A stretch of DNA of 64,000 bases from Hoeflea sp. 108 (GCF_000372965.1 NZ_KB890024.1:806001-870000); one strand, 5' to 3'. Shown: positions 18,123-26,905, counted from the first letter of the stretch. Notes: generated by a model from the letters alone, not told the origin. Program-made: numbers and translations.

Positions 18123-18248
18123 TGCTAGGGCGGAGTGGAGTCAAGTCACGCGCTACCAACGCCGCACAATGGCGGTGCAGAAGCCCTGCGCGATGGAATA
18201 GAGGCCCGCCTCGCCCGTTCACTCTGCCATCATCAAGGAGAGACAAAA

Positions 18249-18956
18249 ATGTTCCTGACGCCCAAGCCGCGCTCGATACGCTTTCGCTGCCGCTCTGAGG
18301 ACGATGGCGTGATCCCGCCGCCGGTTCCGGCCAAGACCTTCATGCCCGACTGGTTCCGCAAGCTGCCGGCGGTCGATCCCGAGAAGCTGTCGACCGGCGA
18401 CAGCGGGCTGACGGTCAAGCGCTGCATGCCGTTTCTCGACGCCATGACCGCCGGCTGGATCATCCGGCTCGCGGCAACCGTGCGCATGGAGATTTCGAAC
18501 GGCGGCGCGAAGGTCGACACCGCCTGGGATTTCGACCGCACGCTGGTCAGCAACCACGGCGCCCACCAGGTGGCCGGCAACCCGCGCGCGCCGCTGCCGC
18601 CCTGCAAGTTTCACAACTACTGGAGCATCCGCACGCCGCCGGGCTGGAGCTGCCTGTTCGTGCAGCCGCTGAACCGCCCCAACGGCATCTTCGAGATCGT
18701 CTCGGGTGTTGTCGACACCGACAGCTACACGGCCGACATCCATTTCCCGTTCTTCGCCACCGGCACTGATGGGCTTCACATCATCGAAAAGGGCGCGCCG
18801 ATCGCGCAGGTCATCCCCTTCGAGCGCAAGGCACTGGAGCTTTCGGCCGACATATGCGCCGAGAGCGAGGACGAAAAGCAGGACCGTACCCGTGTCTTCC
18901 GTAACACCATCTCCGCCGAGGGATGGTACCGAAAGTTCGCCCGCGCCCAGCGCTGA
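18249..18956 (+). CDS. Conserved-looking protein of unknown function (235 aa)
   Basis: The start at ATG 18249 follows AAGGAGAGACAAAA. Upstream codons of the longer open frame lie in the ArsR promoter region and are not needed. The product begins MFLTPKPRSIRFRC, has no signal peptide or membrane span, and includes a PDWFRKLPAVD segment, MTAGWIIRLAATVRMEI, a Trp-rich CKFHNYWSIRTPPGWSCLF and an IEKGAPIAQVIPFER strand. The IEKGxPIAQxIPF pattern resembles jelly-roll proteins of dUTPase-like shape, but the catalytic motifs are absent. I do not recognise a named family with certainty. A strong terminator follows. Confidence 0.75.
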   Translation: MFLTPKPRSIRFRCRSEDDGVIPPPVPAKTFMPDWFRKLPAVDPEKLSTGDSGLTVKRCMPFLDAMTAGWIIRLAATVRMEISNGGAKVDTAWDFDRTLVSNHGAHQVAGNPRAPLPPCKFHNYWSIRTPPGWSCLFVQPLNRPNGIFEIVSGVVDTDSYTADIHFPFFATGTDGLHIIEKGAPIAQVIPFERKALELSADICAESEDEKQDRTRVFRNTISAEGWYRKFARAQR

Positions 18957-18977
18957 GACGCCTTTTCAAGGTACGAC

Positions 18978-19012
18978 AAAAAGGGCCGGCGGCGAACCAC
19001 CGGCCCTTTTTC
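18978..19012. terminator. Bidirectional intrinsic terminator
   Basis: The arms AAAAGGGCCGG (18979-18989) and CCGGCCCTTTT (19000-19010) form an 11-pair stem with a 10-base loop and a T run on both strands. It lies between the convergent genes ending at 18956 (+) and 19029 (-), so it can serve both. Confidence 0.85.
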
Positions 19013-19028
19013 CTTGCTTCCGCCGAGA

Positions 19029-19328
19029 TCAATCGTTGTCGGACGACGAGTTCGAGCTGGAATTGGACGAGGAATTCGAGCTCGAATTGCTGGAGGAGTT
19101 GGACGAGCTGTTGGAACTGGAGTTGGACGAGGAGTTTGACGAACGGTTGGAACTCGAATTGCTTGACGAGTTCGACGAGCTGTTCGACCAGCTTTTGCCA
19201 TCGGATTTCTTGCCGCCCGTAAGAACCGTCTTGAAGAAGCGGCCGATGTCGTCATCGGCGTGTGCAGGCGTCTGCGCCAGTGGTGTTGCAAAGATCAGCG
19301 CACCAAGAATGGCGAGGGTCTTTTTCAT
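19029..19328 (-). CDS. Secreted Ser/Asn tetrapeptide-repeat protein
   Basis: This 99-residue protein has a clear Sec signal peptide (MKKTLAILGALIFATPLAQT, predicted cleavage after AHA at 24). A short basic segment (GRFFKTVLTGGKKSDGK) follows, then twelve uninterrupted NSSS tetrapeptides at residues 49-96, with one Arg substitution in unit four, and an acidic DND end. Serine codons mix TCN and AGY within the repeat, so the peptide pattern appears maintained and is not just a recent DNA slippage. The mature protein would be disordered and highly hydrophilic. It could serve as a surface, periplasmic or glycosylated linker-type protein. No family is recognised and the function is unknown. Confidence 0.75.
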   Translation of the reverse strand: MKKTLAILGALIFATPLAQTPAHADDDIGRFFKTVLTGGKKSDGKSWSNSSSNSSSNSSSNRSSNSSSNSSSNSSSNSSSNSSSNSSSNSSSNSSSDND

Positions 19329-19489
19329 CTGTCATCTCCTGTTCGACAATCTTGCTGATTGCCGGGGAGGAACGGGAGGCATTGGCGGTTATTCCATCGC
19401 TGGCGGAAAATCCGCCGACTGTATTTCTGCCGGTGTTTGAATTCCGCACCGGCGTGGCCTAACTGGAAACCAAAGCAACGGACGCAGAC

Positions 19490-19888
19490 ATGGCCAGACG
19501 ACGTTCTTCCCTCGGTTTCCTCGGCCTGTTCGGCCGATCCAGCGACCTGCGCGAACTGGATGGTGCGCTGCGCGCGGTCGACCTGCATCCGGCGCTGGTG
19601 CCGGAGGGGGTGAAGCTGACTATGGTCAACCTGATGAAGGACCATTGGCCGGACGAGCCGCCGGTTTCGGCCTATGCGCCCATCGCCCAGCTGTTTGGCT
19701 ACTGCATTGCTGGCGCGGACGCCTTTGCCGACGCCAATGGCGGCGACATGACCCAGCGCGTCGAGCACCGCATCGAGGCAGCACTTGAGGCCGAGGAAGG
19801 CTTCGACGCCCAGATCATCCTGCTCGCGCTGCATGCCAAACTCATTAATCCCGACGTCGTCGAGCGCTTCGGGCTCAGCGCGGGCTAA
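19490..19888 (+). CDS. Conserved hypothetical soluble protein (132 aa)
   Basis: The product starts MARRRSSLGFLGLFGRSSDLRELDGALRAVDLHPALVPEGVK and is predicted mostly helical and cytoplasmic, with no signal peptide or membrane span. The sequence YAPIAQLFGYCIAGADAF and a Glu-rich helix (VEHRIEAALEAEEG) are the only notable features. I do not recognise the family. Codon use is like that of its neighbours. It is divergent from the Ser/Asn-repeat gene and ends two bases before the convergent ROK gene. Confidence 0.65.
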   Translation: MARRRSSLGFLGLFGRSSDLRELDGALRAVDLHPALVPEGVKLTMVNLMKDHWPDEPPVSAYAPIAQLFGYCIAGADAFADANGGDMTQRVEHRIEAALEAEEGFDAQIILLALHAKLINPDVVERFGLSAG

Positions 19889-19890
19889 CC

Positions 19891-21033
19891 TTACGTTTCG
19901 ACCGACGGTTCTTTCATCAAGGTCGCCGGGTCGGGACTGGTGAGCGCGAGCAAGGGCAGGGCGGCGGCGCCGATGAGGGCGCAGCTCTGGCCGAGGCCGC
20001 TGACTTCGACGCGTGTCTCCGCCGCGTCCGAGCGGACCGACGGGCCGGGATCGCCCATGCGCTCCAGCAGCTTGTGCAGCAGCCAGACGGGTGCCGTGCC
20101 GCCGAGCACGATCGCCTGGGGATCGAAGATATTCTCAAGGCTGACGAGCGCCCGCGACAGCGCTGACGCCGCGCCATCCAGCCAGGCCTGCGGCAAGGTT
20201 TCCGGCGCAAGCGGTGCGTCCGCCGGCAGAAGGTGCCGAAGCCCATCGAGTGCCAGATAGCCGTGCAGGCAGCCGCGGTTGCCGCAATGGCATTTCGGTC
20301 CCTTGGGATCGATGAGGATGTGGCCGAACTCGCCGGCGTTACCACGCCCGCCATGCACCGGCACGCCGCCCTGCACGATGGCGCCGCCCACGCCTTCGCC
20401 GAGGAACAGATAGAGGAAATCGCCGCGTCCCTTGGCCTGGCCATGGGTGTATTCTGCCATGGCGGCGGCATTGGCGTCGTTTTCGAACACCAGGGGCGCC
20501 GACGCAAACAACGCCTCGAACGGCTTGGCGAACTCCGCCTGCGCATCGGCGAGACCGCCTGTGGCCGACCAGCGGCTGGCGAGTGGACGCGAGACGACGA
20601 CACCAGTGCCGAGCCGCGACAGCCGGCCAGCCGCGGCATCAATCTCGCGCGAAATAACCTTGAGCGCGTCCACTCGCTGGCCATGATCGCCGTCGAAGGC
20701 ACGCGCCTCGGGCCGCGCCAGGACATTGCCGGCGAGGTCGGTGGCGATGGCGTGGCAGAGGCCGGCCGCGACATGCAGGCCGAGGCAATAGCCGGCGCCC
20801 GGATTGATCTCGATGTCGATCTGCGGCTGGCCGCGCTGGCCGCGACGGCGGCCGGTCTCGCGCACCAGCCCGGTGTCGATCAGATCCTCGATGATGTTGC
20901 GGATGCCCTGCGGGGTGAGGCCGGAAAGCCGCGCCAGCTCGACGCGCGACAGGCTGCCGTGGCGGCGCAACGCGTCGAGCACGACGGTGCGGTTGTAGCG
21001 CCGGGTGAGAGTCGCCGAATTGCCGTTGGCCAT
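19891..21033 (-). CDS. ROK-family transcriptional regulator (NagC/XylR type)
   Basis: The 380-residue protein has an N-terminal winged helix (residues about 10-65: NRTVVLDALRRHGSLSRVELARLSGLTPQGIRNIIEDLIDTG) and a ROK sugar-kinase-like domain. The Zn-binding segment GPKCHCGNRGCLHGYLA and the GVGGAIVQGG loop are present. ROK repressors usually bind sugars or sugar phosphates, and their genes often sit next to sugar transport operons. Here it lies divergent from a flavoprotein-ferredoxin operon instead, with 148 bases between. The promoter region in that gap is AT-rich (ATATAAAAGTAAAAC). Confidence 0.9.
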   Translation of the reverse strand: MANGNSATLTRRYNRTVVLDALRRHGSLSRVELARLSGLTPQGIRNIIEDLIDTGLVRETGRRRGQRGQPQIDIEINPGAGYCLGLHVAAGLCHAIATDLAGNVLARPEARAFDGDHGQRVDALKVISREIDAAAGRLSRLGTGVVVSRPLASRWSATGGLADAQAEFAKPFEALFASAPLVFENDANAAAMAEYTHGQAKGRGDFLYLFLGEGVGGAIVQGGVPVHGGRGNAGEFGHILIDPKGPKCHCGNRGCLHGYLALDGLRHLLPADAPLAPETLPQAWLDGAASALSRALVSLENIFDPQAIVLGGTAPVWLLHKLLERMGDPGPSVRSDAAETRVEVSGLGQSCALIGAAALPLLALTSPDPATLMKEPSVET

Positions 21034-21181
21034 GTTTCCTCCCTCGATTCCGGTCTCGCTAGCATATAAAAGTAAAACAACGAAATTTCTTTATTGACTC
21101 CGGAGTGGCTTCCTCTAGCCTCGCGGCGGATCGAACAGGCTCGCCATGGGGACGGGTCGCAGGCCGAAGGAGGAAAAGTTG

Positions 21182-21784
21182 ATGCAGTCGATCGACCGCG
21201 TGAAGCTGAGGGAGATGTTTGCGCCGCCTGGCGACCTGGTGGTGCAGAAGGTGCTGGACCGGCTCGACAAGCACTGTTTGCATTTCCTGTCGCTGTCGCC
21301 GTTCCTGCTGATCGCGACGCAAGGGAACAACGGCGCCGACGTATCGCCGCGCGGCGACCCGGCCGGTTTCGTCAAGGCGATCGACAGGCAGACGATCCTG
21401 ATCCCCGACCGGCCCGGCAACAACCGGCTCGACACGATGGAAAACATCCTCGACAACCCGAGCGTCGGCTGCCTGTTTTTGGTTCCTGGGCTGGGCGAAA
21501 TCCTGCGCATCAATGGCGAGGCCGACCTCGTCGTCGGGCCGGAACTGGAGCAGCTCGCCTTCCAGGGCAAGACACCGCCGGTCGCCATCCGCATAAGGAT
21601 ACGCGAGGCGCTGTTCCACTGCGCCAAGGCGGTCATCCGCTCCAAGGTCTGGAATCCGACAACCTTTGCTAAGCGCGAGGATTTCCCGCCGCTGGGCGCG
21701 GTGTTGGCCGACCAGATCGCCGGTCTCGACAAAGACGAGATGATCGAATGGATCCGCGTGGGCGACCAGCGGACGCTTTACTGA
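21182..21784 (+). CDS. PPOX-class FMN flavoprotein (pyridoxamine 5'-phosphate oxidase-like)
   Basis: The start at ATG 21182 follows AAGGAGGAAAAGTTG. The 200-residue protein fits the split-barrel FMN-binding fold: HFLSLSPFLLIATQGNNGADVSPRGDPAGFVKAID, IPDRPGNNRLDTMENILDNPSVGCLFLVPG and LRINGEADLV. This combination (SPRGD-P, DRPGNNR-D) is typical of the MSMEG_1061-like PPOX subgroup, whose substrates are mostly unknown. It is nine bases upstream of a [2Fe-2S] ferredoxin gene, which suggests that it receives electrons from that ferredoxin. Confidence 0.87.
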   Translation: MQSIDRVKLREMFAPPGDLVVQKVLDRLDKHCLHFLSLSPFLLIATQGNNGADVSPRGDPAGFVKAIDRQTILIPDRPGNNRLDTMENILDNPSVGCLFLVPGLGEILRINGEADLVVGPELEQLAFQGKTPPVAIRIRIREALFHCAKAVIRSKVWNPTTFAKREDFPPLGAVLADQIAGLDKDEMIEWIRVGDQRTLY

Positions 21785-21792
21785 GGTGTGAC

Positions 21793-22110
21793 ATGATCGA
21801 AATCAGCTTCACCGAGGCCGATGGCAACACGCGCACCCTGAGCGCCGAATCCGGCGGCACGCTGCTCAATGCCATACTCGGCGCCGGCATCAAGGGCATC
21901 GTCGCCGAATGTGGCGGCGGTTGTTCGTGCGGCACCTGCCATGTGCATGTCGCCCGTGAATGGACTGACAGACTGCCCGCACCGGCCGACGACGAAACCG
22001 ACATGCTGTCGCTGGCCGAGGGCGTGACCGAACAGAGCCGTCTCGCCTGCCAGATCAGGCTGGTGCCCGAACTTAACGGGCTCAGCGTGGCGCTGCCGGG
22101 AGCAGCCTGA
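21793..22110 (+). CDS. Adrenodoxin/putidaredoxin-type [2Fe-2S] ferredoxin
   Basis: The 105-residue protein begins MIEISFTEADGNTRTLSAESGGTLL and carries the cluster motif ECGGGCSCGTCHVH, which fits C-x5-C-x2-C, with the fourth ligand in RLACQIRL near the C-terminus. The ETDMLSLAEGVTEQSRLACQ segment is typical of ferredoxins that serve cytochromes P450 and related oxygenases. It sits between a PPOX flavoprotein gene (9-base gap) and a ferredoxin reductase gene (1-base overlap), so a NADH-to-ferredoxin-to-flavoprotein chain is likely. No P450 or Rieske oxygenase gene is nearby. Confidence 0.92.
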   Translation: MIEISFTEADGNTRTLSAESGGTLLNAILGAGIKGIVAECGGGCSCGTCHVHVAREWTDRLPAPADDETDMLSLAEGVTEQSRLACQIRLVPELNGLSVALPGAA

Positions 22111-23342
22111 TGCAGCGCATCGTCATCGTCGGTGCCGGCCATGCCGGGGTCCAGGCGGCTGCCTCGCTGCGCGACCAAGGCTTTAGCGGAGCGATCGAGC
22201 TCGTCAGCGCGGAAAATGCATTGCCCTATCATCGCCCGCCGCTGTCGAAACGCTTTGCCGAAGGGCTGACCGACGCGGCGATCGCGCTCAGGCCGGCGGC
22301 CTTCTATTCGGCGCAAGACATCAGTCTGCGGCGAGCCACGGTGGTGGAGGAGATCGACGCCAGCGAACAGCGCCTGACGCTGAGCACCGGCGAACAGCTC
22401 GCCTATGACCAGTTGATCCTTGCAACAGGCTCCCGCAACCGCAGGCTCGAGGTTCCGGGCGAAGAGCTGAGCGGCATCGTCTCGATCCGAAATCTCGGCG
22501 ATGCGTACCGGCTGGCCACATCCGTCGTCATCGGCACGAGGGCCTTCGTCGTCGGCGCAGGTTATCTCGGTCTTGAAGTGGCGGCTGCCCTCGCCAAGCG
22601 GGGCGTGAAGGTCACTGTCGCCGCATCGCGTCCGCTGCCGCTTGGGCGGTCGGTGTCCCCTGATACAGCGAGCGTGCTGGCGACGGCGCTGCGGGACATG
22701 GGCATCGAGACGATTGTCGGTGCCGGTATTTCCGGCTTCGAAGGCAATGGCCGGCGGATATCGGGAGTGCGGTTCGCTGACTGCAGCCTGTACGAGACGG
22801 ACCTGGTGGTCATCGGAATAGGGGCCGTGCCCAATGTCGAGCTGGCCCAGCATGCGGGGGTCGAGGTCGACGACGGCGTCTTGGTCGACGCGGCGCTGGC
22901 GACCTCGGCGGCCGGCATATCGGCCATCGGCGACTGCGTGCGAGTTCGGGGCATTGCGCGCCTGGAAAGCGTCGCCAATGCAACCTTTCAGGCCCGCTGC
23001 ATTGCGGCCCGGCTCTGCGGTAGACCGGCGCCCGCGGCAGAGACGCCGTGGTTCTGGAGCGACATTGGCGATCTCAAGCTGAAGATGGTCGGACTGCGGC
23101 AGCCTGACGACGTGGTGCGGACGCTAACGGCCGACGGCGGCCACGTCGCGTTGTGCTTCCGCAACGGCGAACTCGCTGCAGTCGAGACGATCAACGCCAA
23201 CCGCATTCATGTGGCTGCGCGGCGCATTCTCGATGCGGGCGTCCAACTCGGAGTGGACGCGGTATGTGCCCCCGATTTCGACATGGTCGCTCTCGCGAAG
23301 TCGCTCGCCGCGCGACCGATCGAGGCTTCACGCGCGGCGTAG
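22110..23342 (+). CDS. FAD-dependent ferredoxin reductase (putidaredoxin reductase-like)
   Basis: The 410-residue protein has an N-terminal FAD motif (IVIVGAGHAGVQAAASL), a central NAD(P)H motif (AFVVGAGYLGLEVAAALAKRGVKVTV), the TGSRNRRLEVPG segment, and the FAD-binding ISAIGDC motif. A C-terminal domain includes WFWSDIGDLKLKMVGL, the signature of BphA4/putidaredoxin reductase types. It would move electrons from NADH to the ferredoxin encoded immediately upstream. Translation is coupled through TGATG. The gene ends 37 bases before the convergent MttB-family gene. Confidence 0.93.
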   Translation: MQRIVIVGAGHAGVQAAASLRDQGFSGAIELVSAENALPYHRPPLSKRFAEGLTDAAIALRPAAFYSAQDISLRRATVVEEIDASEQRLTLSTGEQLAYDQLILATGSRNRRLEVPGEELSGIVSIRNLGDAYRLATSVVIGTRAFVVGAGYLGLEVAAALAKRGVKVTVAASRPLPLGRSVSPDTASVLATALRDMGIETIVGAGISGFEGNGRRISGVRFADCSLYETDLVVIGIGAVPNVELAQHAGVEVDDGVLVDAALATSAAGISAIGDCVRVRGIARLESVANATFQARCIAARLCGRPAPAAETPWFWSDIGDLKLKMVGLRQPDDVVRTLTADGGHVALCFRNGELAAVETINANRIHVAARRILDAGVQLGVDAVCAPDFDMVALAKSLAARPIEASRAA

Positions 23343-23379
23343 CTGCAGCGTACGAAAGGGCCGCCGTGTGCCTGTGCGA

Positions 23380-24969
23380 CTACCCGCCCATGCCGCTGCG
23401 CGGCAGATGGATGAGTTCGCCAAAGCGGGCGCGGAGCTTGTCGTCGGTCGCCTTCGAAACATGCCTTGGGAAGCGTTCGGCGAGCACGCGCTTCTTTTCG
23501 GCAATGGCCTTGCCGAGCAGGTCGGGCTTGCCTTTCTCGTTCCATTCCTTGGGCGAGAAGCGATCGGCGACGGCGGGATAAAAATACTCCGTCTGCATCA
23601 GCCTCAGCGTCTGCTCGTTGCCGAGATAGTGGCCGGGGCCGTTGAGGCATACTTCGGAGATGGTGGCGATTGACAGCGCCTCGTCCGAAACCTCGATGCC
23701 ACGCACGCAGCGCAGGCATTGGCCCAGCATATCGTTGTCGATGATCAGGCTCTCCAGGCAGAAGCCGAGCAGCGAGGCATGCATGCCCGCGGACTCATAG
23801 ACCAGATTGAGGCCCGACAGCCCCGCCATGACATTGGTGATGCCCTTCTCGTAGCCGGACTGAATATCGGGCAGCTTGGAGTCGGCCATGCCGGCGGCCG
23901 AGCCTCCGGGCAGGTCGTAGAATTGGGCCATCTGGGCGCAGGCGGCCGTCAGCAGCGCCTGCTCGGCCGAGCCGCCGGACATGGCGCCGGTGCGCAAATC
24001 GGAGACGAAGGGCCAGGTGCCGAAGATTGCCGGGTGCCCCGGTTTCAGCGCGTTGACATAGACGAGGCCGGCCAAAACTTCTGCCACTGCCTGGACGACA
24101 GCGCCGGCAATTGCCGCCGGTGCCGTAGCCCCAGCCTGACCGGCGGACAGCAAAAGAATCGGGATGCCGCCTTCGACACAAGCTTCGAGCACGCCGCAGG
24201 CATCCTCGGCGAACTTCATCGGCGGCACGACGAAACAGTTGGAATTGGAGACGAAGGGCCGGGCGCGGAAGTTCTCCTCGCCGCCGGCAATTTCGTAAAG
24301 CATCTCCAGTGCCGGCGCGACGTTCTCGCGCACGGTGAAGCTGGTGCCGACATGCTTGGAAGTGCCGGAGACGCAGGCGTAGAGCGTGTTGAAATCCATC
24401 TCCAGCGGATCGGGAATGTCGCGCGGCACCATCGGCCGCTGGAAGAAGTGGATGTTGTCGAGCCCGTCGACGATGCGGGCGGCGTCATAGATGTCCTGCA
24501 GCAGGCTTTCGCGATATTCGCGCTTCTCGACGTCGACGAGGTGAACGGCGGCACCCGCCGTGCCGTAATGGACCCGCTTGCCCTGGATCACCATGTCGTG
24601 CTTGGAGTCCTGGCCGCAAAGCGTGAAGTTGCGGGCGGCGTTCCTGATGGTGGACAGCACCAGCGCGCGGGGGAAGCGGATGCGGCCGTCATCGCTGTAG
24701 GTGGCGCCGACCCGTTTCAGCGCCTCGATGCAACTCGGGATGGCGTTGGCGAAGCCGACGGTTTCAAGCAGCGTCAGCACCGCCTCGTGGATACGCTCGA
24801 GTTCGTTCTGGCCGAGCGGTTTGAAATGGCCGCCTTCGAGGCCGGCGCGGACAGGGCGTATGTCCTCGGCCAGGGGTGCTGAACGCAGCGCTCGTCGCGC
24901 CTCGCGCCCGCCGGATCGGCGTGAGCGTTGGTCTGCCAATGCGTCATGCGTTTCCGCGACTGCTGGCAT
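23380..24969 (-). CDS. MttB-family (non-pyrrolysine) trimethylamine methyltransferase homologue
   Basis: The start is placed at ATG 24969, preceded by GGAGGATATGC, giving 529 residues. The frame continues without a UAG codon, so this is a member of the non-pyrrolysine branch of the MttB superfamily, whose characterised members demethylate glycine betaine or carnitine-like quaternary amines using a corrinoid protein. Visible features are the LSAGQAGATAPAAIAGAVVQ and FGTWPFVSDLRTGAMSGGSAEQALL segments and an SAAGMADSKLPDIQSGYEKG region. No corrinoid protein gene is adjacent. In rhizobia the substrate of these enzymes is uncertain. It converges with the ferredoxin operon and lies downstream of a MocR regulator. 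Confidence 0.87.
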   Translation of the reverse strand: MPAVAETHDALADQRSRRSGGREARRALRSAPLAEDIRPVRAGLEGGHFKPLGQNELERIHEAVLTLLETVGFANAIPSCIEALKRVGATYSDDGRIRFPRALVLSTIRNAARNFTLCGQDSKHDMVIQGKRVHYGTAGAAVHLVDVEKREYRESLLQDIYDAARIVDGLDNIHFFQRPMVPRDIPDPLEMDFNTLYACVSGTSKHVGTSFTVRENVAPALEMLYEIAGGEENFRARPFVSNSNCFVVPPMKFAEDACGVLEACVEGGIPILLLSAGQAGATAPAAIAGAVVQAVAEVLAGLVYVNALKPGHPAIFGTWPFVSDLRTGAMSGGSAEQALLTAACAQMAQFYDLPGGSAAGMADSKLPDIQSGYEKGITNVMAGLSGLNLVYESAGMHASLLGFCLESLIIDNDMLGQCLRCVRGIEVSDEALSIATISEVCLNGPGHYLGNEQTLRLMQTEYFYPAVADRFSPKEWNEKGKPDLLGKAIAEKKRVLAERFPRHVSKATDDKLRARFGELIHLPRSGMGG

Positions 24970-25160
24970 GCATATCCTCCGATTTTTGTGAGGCTGGCCC
25001 GCAGTGATTATGCCACCGTCGTTCAGCCTCGTTCCCTGGAGACGACTATGCCGCGTCCATTGGCCCAAGCCATGGGCCAGCGGATTGTGCGAGATATGCC
25101 AGATACAAATGCAAACCGGCGGCCCGAAAGGACCGCCGGCAAACAAGATCGGAAGAGGTT

Positions 25161-26654
25161 TCAGGCGGCGGCGGGACGACGTCCGGCAGCGGTCGCAAGC
25201 TCGCGGATTCCGGGCTCGATATGCTGGAGGGCGATCGAGGAAATGCCAAGCCGCATAAAGCGTGTAGGCTTGTCGCTGTGCTCGAAGAAGCGCTCGCCCG
25301 GCTCGATGATGACCGAGCGTGCCGCAGCCGCCGCCGCAAGGCCGCGGGAGTCGGTTCCGCGCGGTCCTTCCAGCCACAGCGACGTGCCGCCTGCGGCATC
25401 GGTCGCCTGCCAATCTGGCAGGAATGCTGACATAGCCTGGACCAATCGTTTGCGCCTCTCGCCGAATGCGGTCGACAGGCGGCGCACCAGCGCCTCGTGA
25501 TGGCCGAGCGACAGGAACAGCGCGACCGCGCGCTGGTTGTTGGCTGGCGGATGGCGCAGCATGAAACGGCGCAGGGCGCGCAGCTCCGAGATCAGCCCGG
25601 CGGAGGCGACGATGTAGCCAAGGCGCAGGCCAGGGGCGAGCGTCTTCGACATCGAGCCGACATAGACGACGCGGCCCGAGCGGTCGAGGCTCTTCAGCGC
25701 CTGCTGCGGTGCCTCGTCGAGCAACTGGCTGTCATAGCCGTCCTCGATGATGATCTGGTTGTTGCGCATGGCGCGCGCCAGAAGATCCTGCCGGCGCTCG
25801 GCGCTGAGCGGCACCATGGTCGGGCACTGATGGCTCGGCGTGACGAAGACAAAGCCCGCATCCGACGGGATGGCCGAGGTGACGATGCCCTGCTGGTCCA
25901 CCGGCACGGGCTCGATATCGGCGCCGGCGAGGCGGAAGATCGAGCGCGCATCCGGGTAGCCCGGGTCCTCCATCGCCACCTTCGACCCCTTGGTCATCAG
26001 CAGCGAGGCAAGCATGTAGAGCGCGTTCTGGGCACCCAGCGTGACGATGATCTCGTCGGGATTGGCGAAGATGCCGCGACGCGGCAGCAGTCGCGCCTGG
26101 ATCTGCTCGATCAGAAGCGGGTCGTCGCGGTCGACCATGTCGGCCGCCCAGTTGCGGATCTCGAGCACGGCCAGCGCCATGCGGTTGCATTCGCGCCATT
26201 CGGCGGTCGGAAACAGGGTCGGGTCGAACTGGCCGTAGACGAACGGATAGGATGACTTGATCCAGTTGTCGAGCTTGGCCGGCGGCTGCATGTCGGAGGC
26301 GGCGATCTGCCGACGCGCCTTCCAATCGATTTCATTGGCCTGGTCGGGGGCCTTCTGCTGCGGCTTGGCCGGCGTCGCCAGAACTTCGGGATTGACGAAA
26401 TGGCCGCGACGCTCGCGCGCCACGAGGAAGCCCTGATCGACCAGTTGCTGGAAAGCAAGCACCACCGTGCCACGCGCCACGCCGAGCTTTTCGGCAAGAA
26501 TTCGGCAGGATGGCAGCGGCATTGACGCCGCGATCTGCCTGTCGAGAATGGCCGCCACGATCGCCTGCCGGATCTGGGCCTGAAGGGTCTGGCCCGATTC
26601 CGCCGAGATCCTGAAGAGGCCGGACCAGATCGCCGTGTCGTTTCGCTGTGGCAT
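25161..26654 (-). CDS. MocR/PdxR-type regulator (GntR HTH fused to PLP aminotransferase domain)
   Basis: The 497-residue protein joins a GntR winged helix (about residues 15-85, with PLPSCRILAEKLGVARGTVVLAFQQLVDQGFL) to a fold-type I aminotransferase domain. The PLP-binding lysine region is VYVGSMSKTLAPGLRLGYIVA, and the domain also has ILVTLGAQNALY-type and DGYDSQL segments. MocR proteins usually control genes for vitamin B6, amino acids or polyamines, often neighbouring genes. The gene lies upstream of the MttB homologue on the same strand with a 191-base gap, so control of that gene is possible. Pgi is divergent, 251 bases away. Confidence 0.92.
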   Translation of the reverse strand: MPQRNDTAIWSGLFRISAESGQTLQAQIRQAIVAAILDRQIAASMPLPSCRILAEKLGVARGTVVLAFQQLVDQGFLVARERRGHFVNPEVLATPAKPQQKAPDQANEIDWKARRQIAASDMQPPAKLDNWIKSSYPFVYGQFDPTLFPTAEWRECNRMALAVLEIRNWAADMVDRDDPLLIEQIQARLLPRRGIFANPDEIIVTLGAQNALYMLASLLMTKGSKVAMEDPGYPDARSIFRLAGADIEPVPVDQQGIVTSAIPSDAGFVFVTPSHQCPTMVPLSAERRQDLLARAMRNNQIIIEDGYDSQLLDEAPQQALKSLDRSGRVVYVGSMSKTLAPGLRLGYIVASAGLISELRALRRFMLRHPPANNQRAVALFLSLGHHEALVRRLSTAFGERRKRLVQAMSAFLPDWQATDAAGGTSLWLEGPRGTDSRGLAAAAAARSVIIEPGERFFEHSDKPTRFMRLGISSIALQHIEPGIRELATAAGRRPAAA

Positions 26655-26905
26655 AGTGACGTTTCCTGCATGTCCAGTCTTTTTGATTTTGCTGGACCAT
26701 AGAAAGCTATCCTTGGCTCAACGTCTTGCACCAATCAATTTTTCTAATCCTTGGGATTTATGCCAGTGAACTTTCCGGTTCCAGTTGCGGAAGTCTTCGG
26801 TTGAACCGATTGAAATTTGCCACGATAGTCCGCCGCGGCATTTCTCAATGAGTCCCCAGGTCTGCTAGGATGATGCCAGCAGCTGACAATCCCCGGAGGT
26901 CCCAG

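Noticed and set aside
19041..19190. A plus-strand frame through the Ser/Asn repeats that reads as an acidic Glu/Leu/Asp repeat
   Set aside because: The reverse strand has a signal peptide and start in phase with the repeats. The acidic frame is only the antisense reading.
23380..24969. Possible pyrrolysine-containing trimethylamine methyltransferase
   Set aside because: There is no in-frame UAG codon and no pyl genes in the window.
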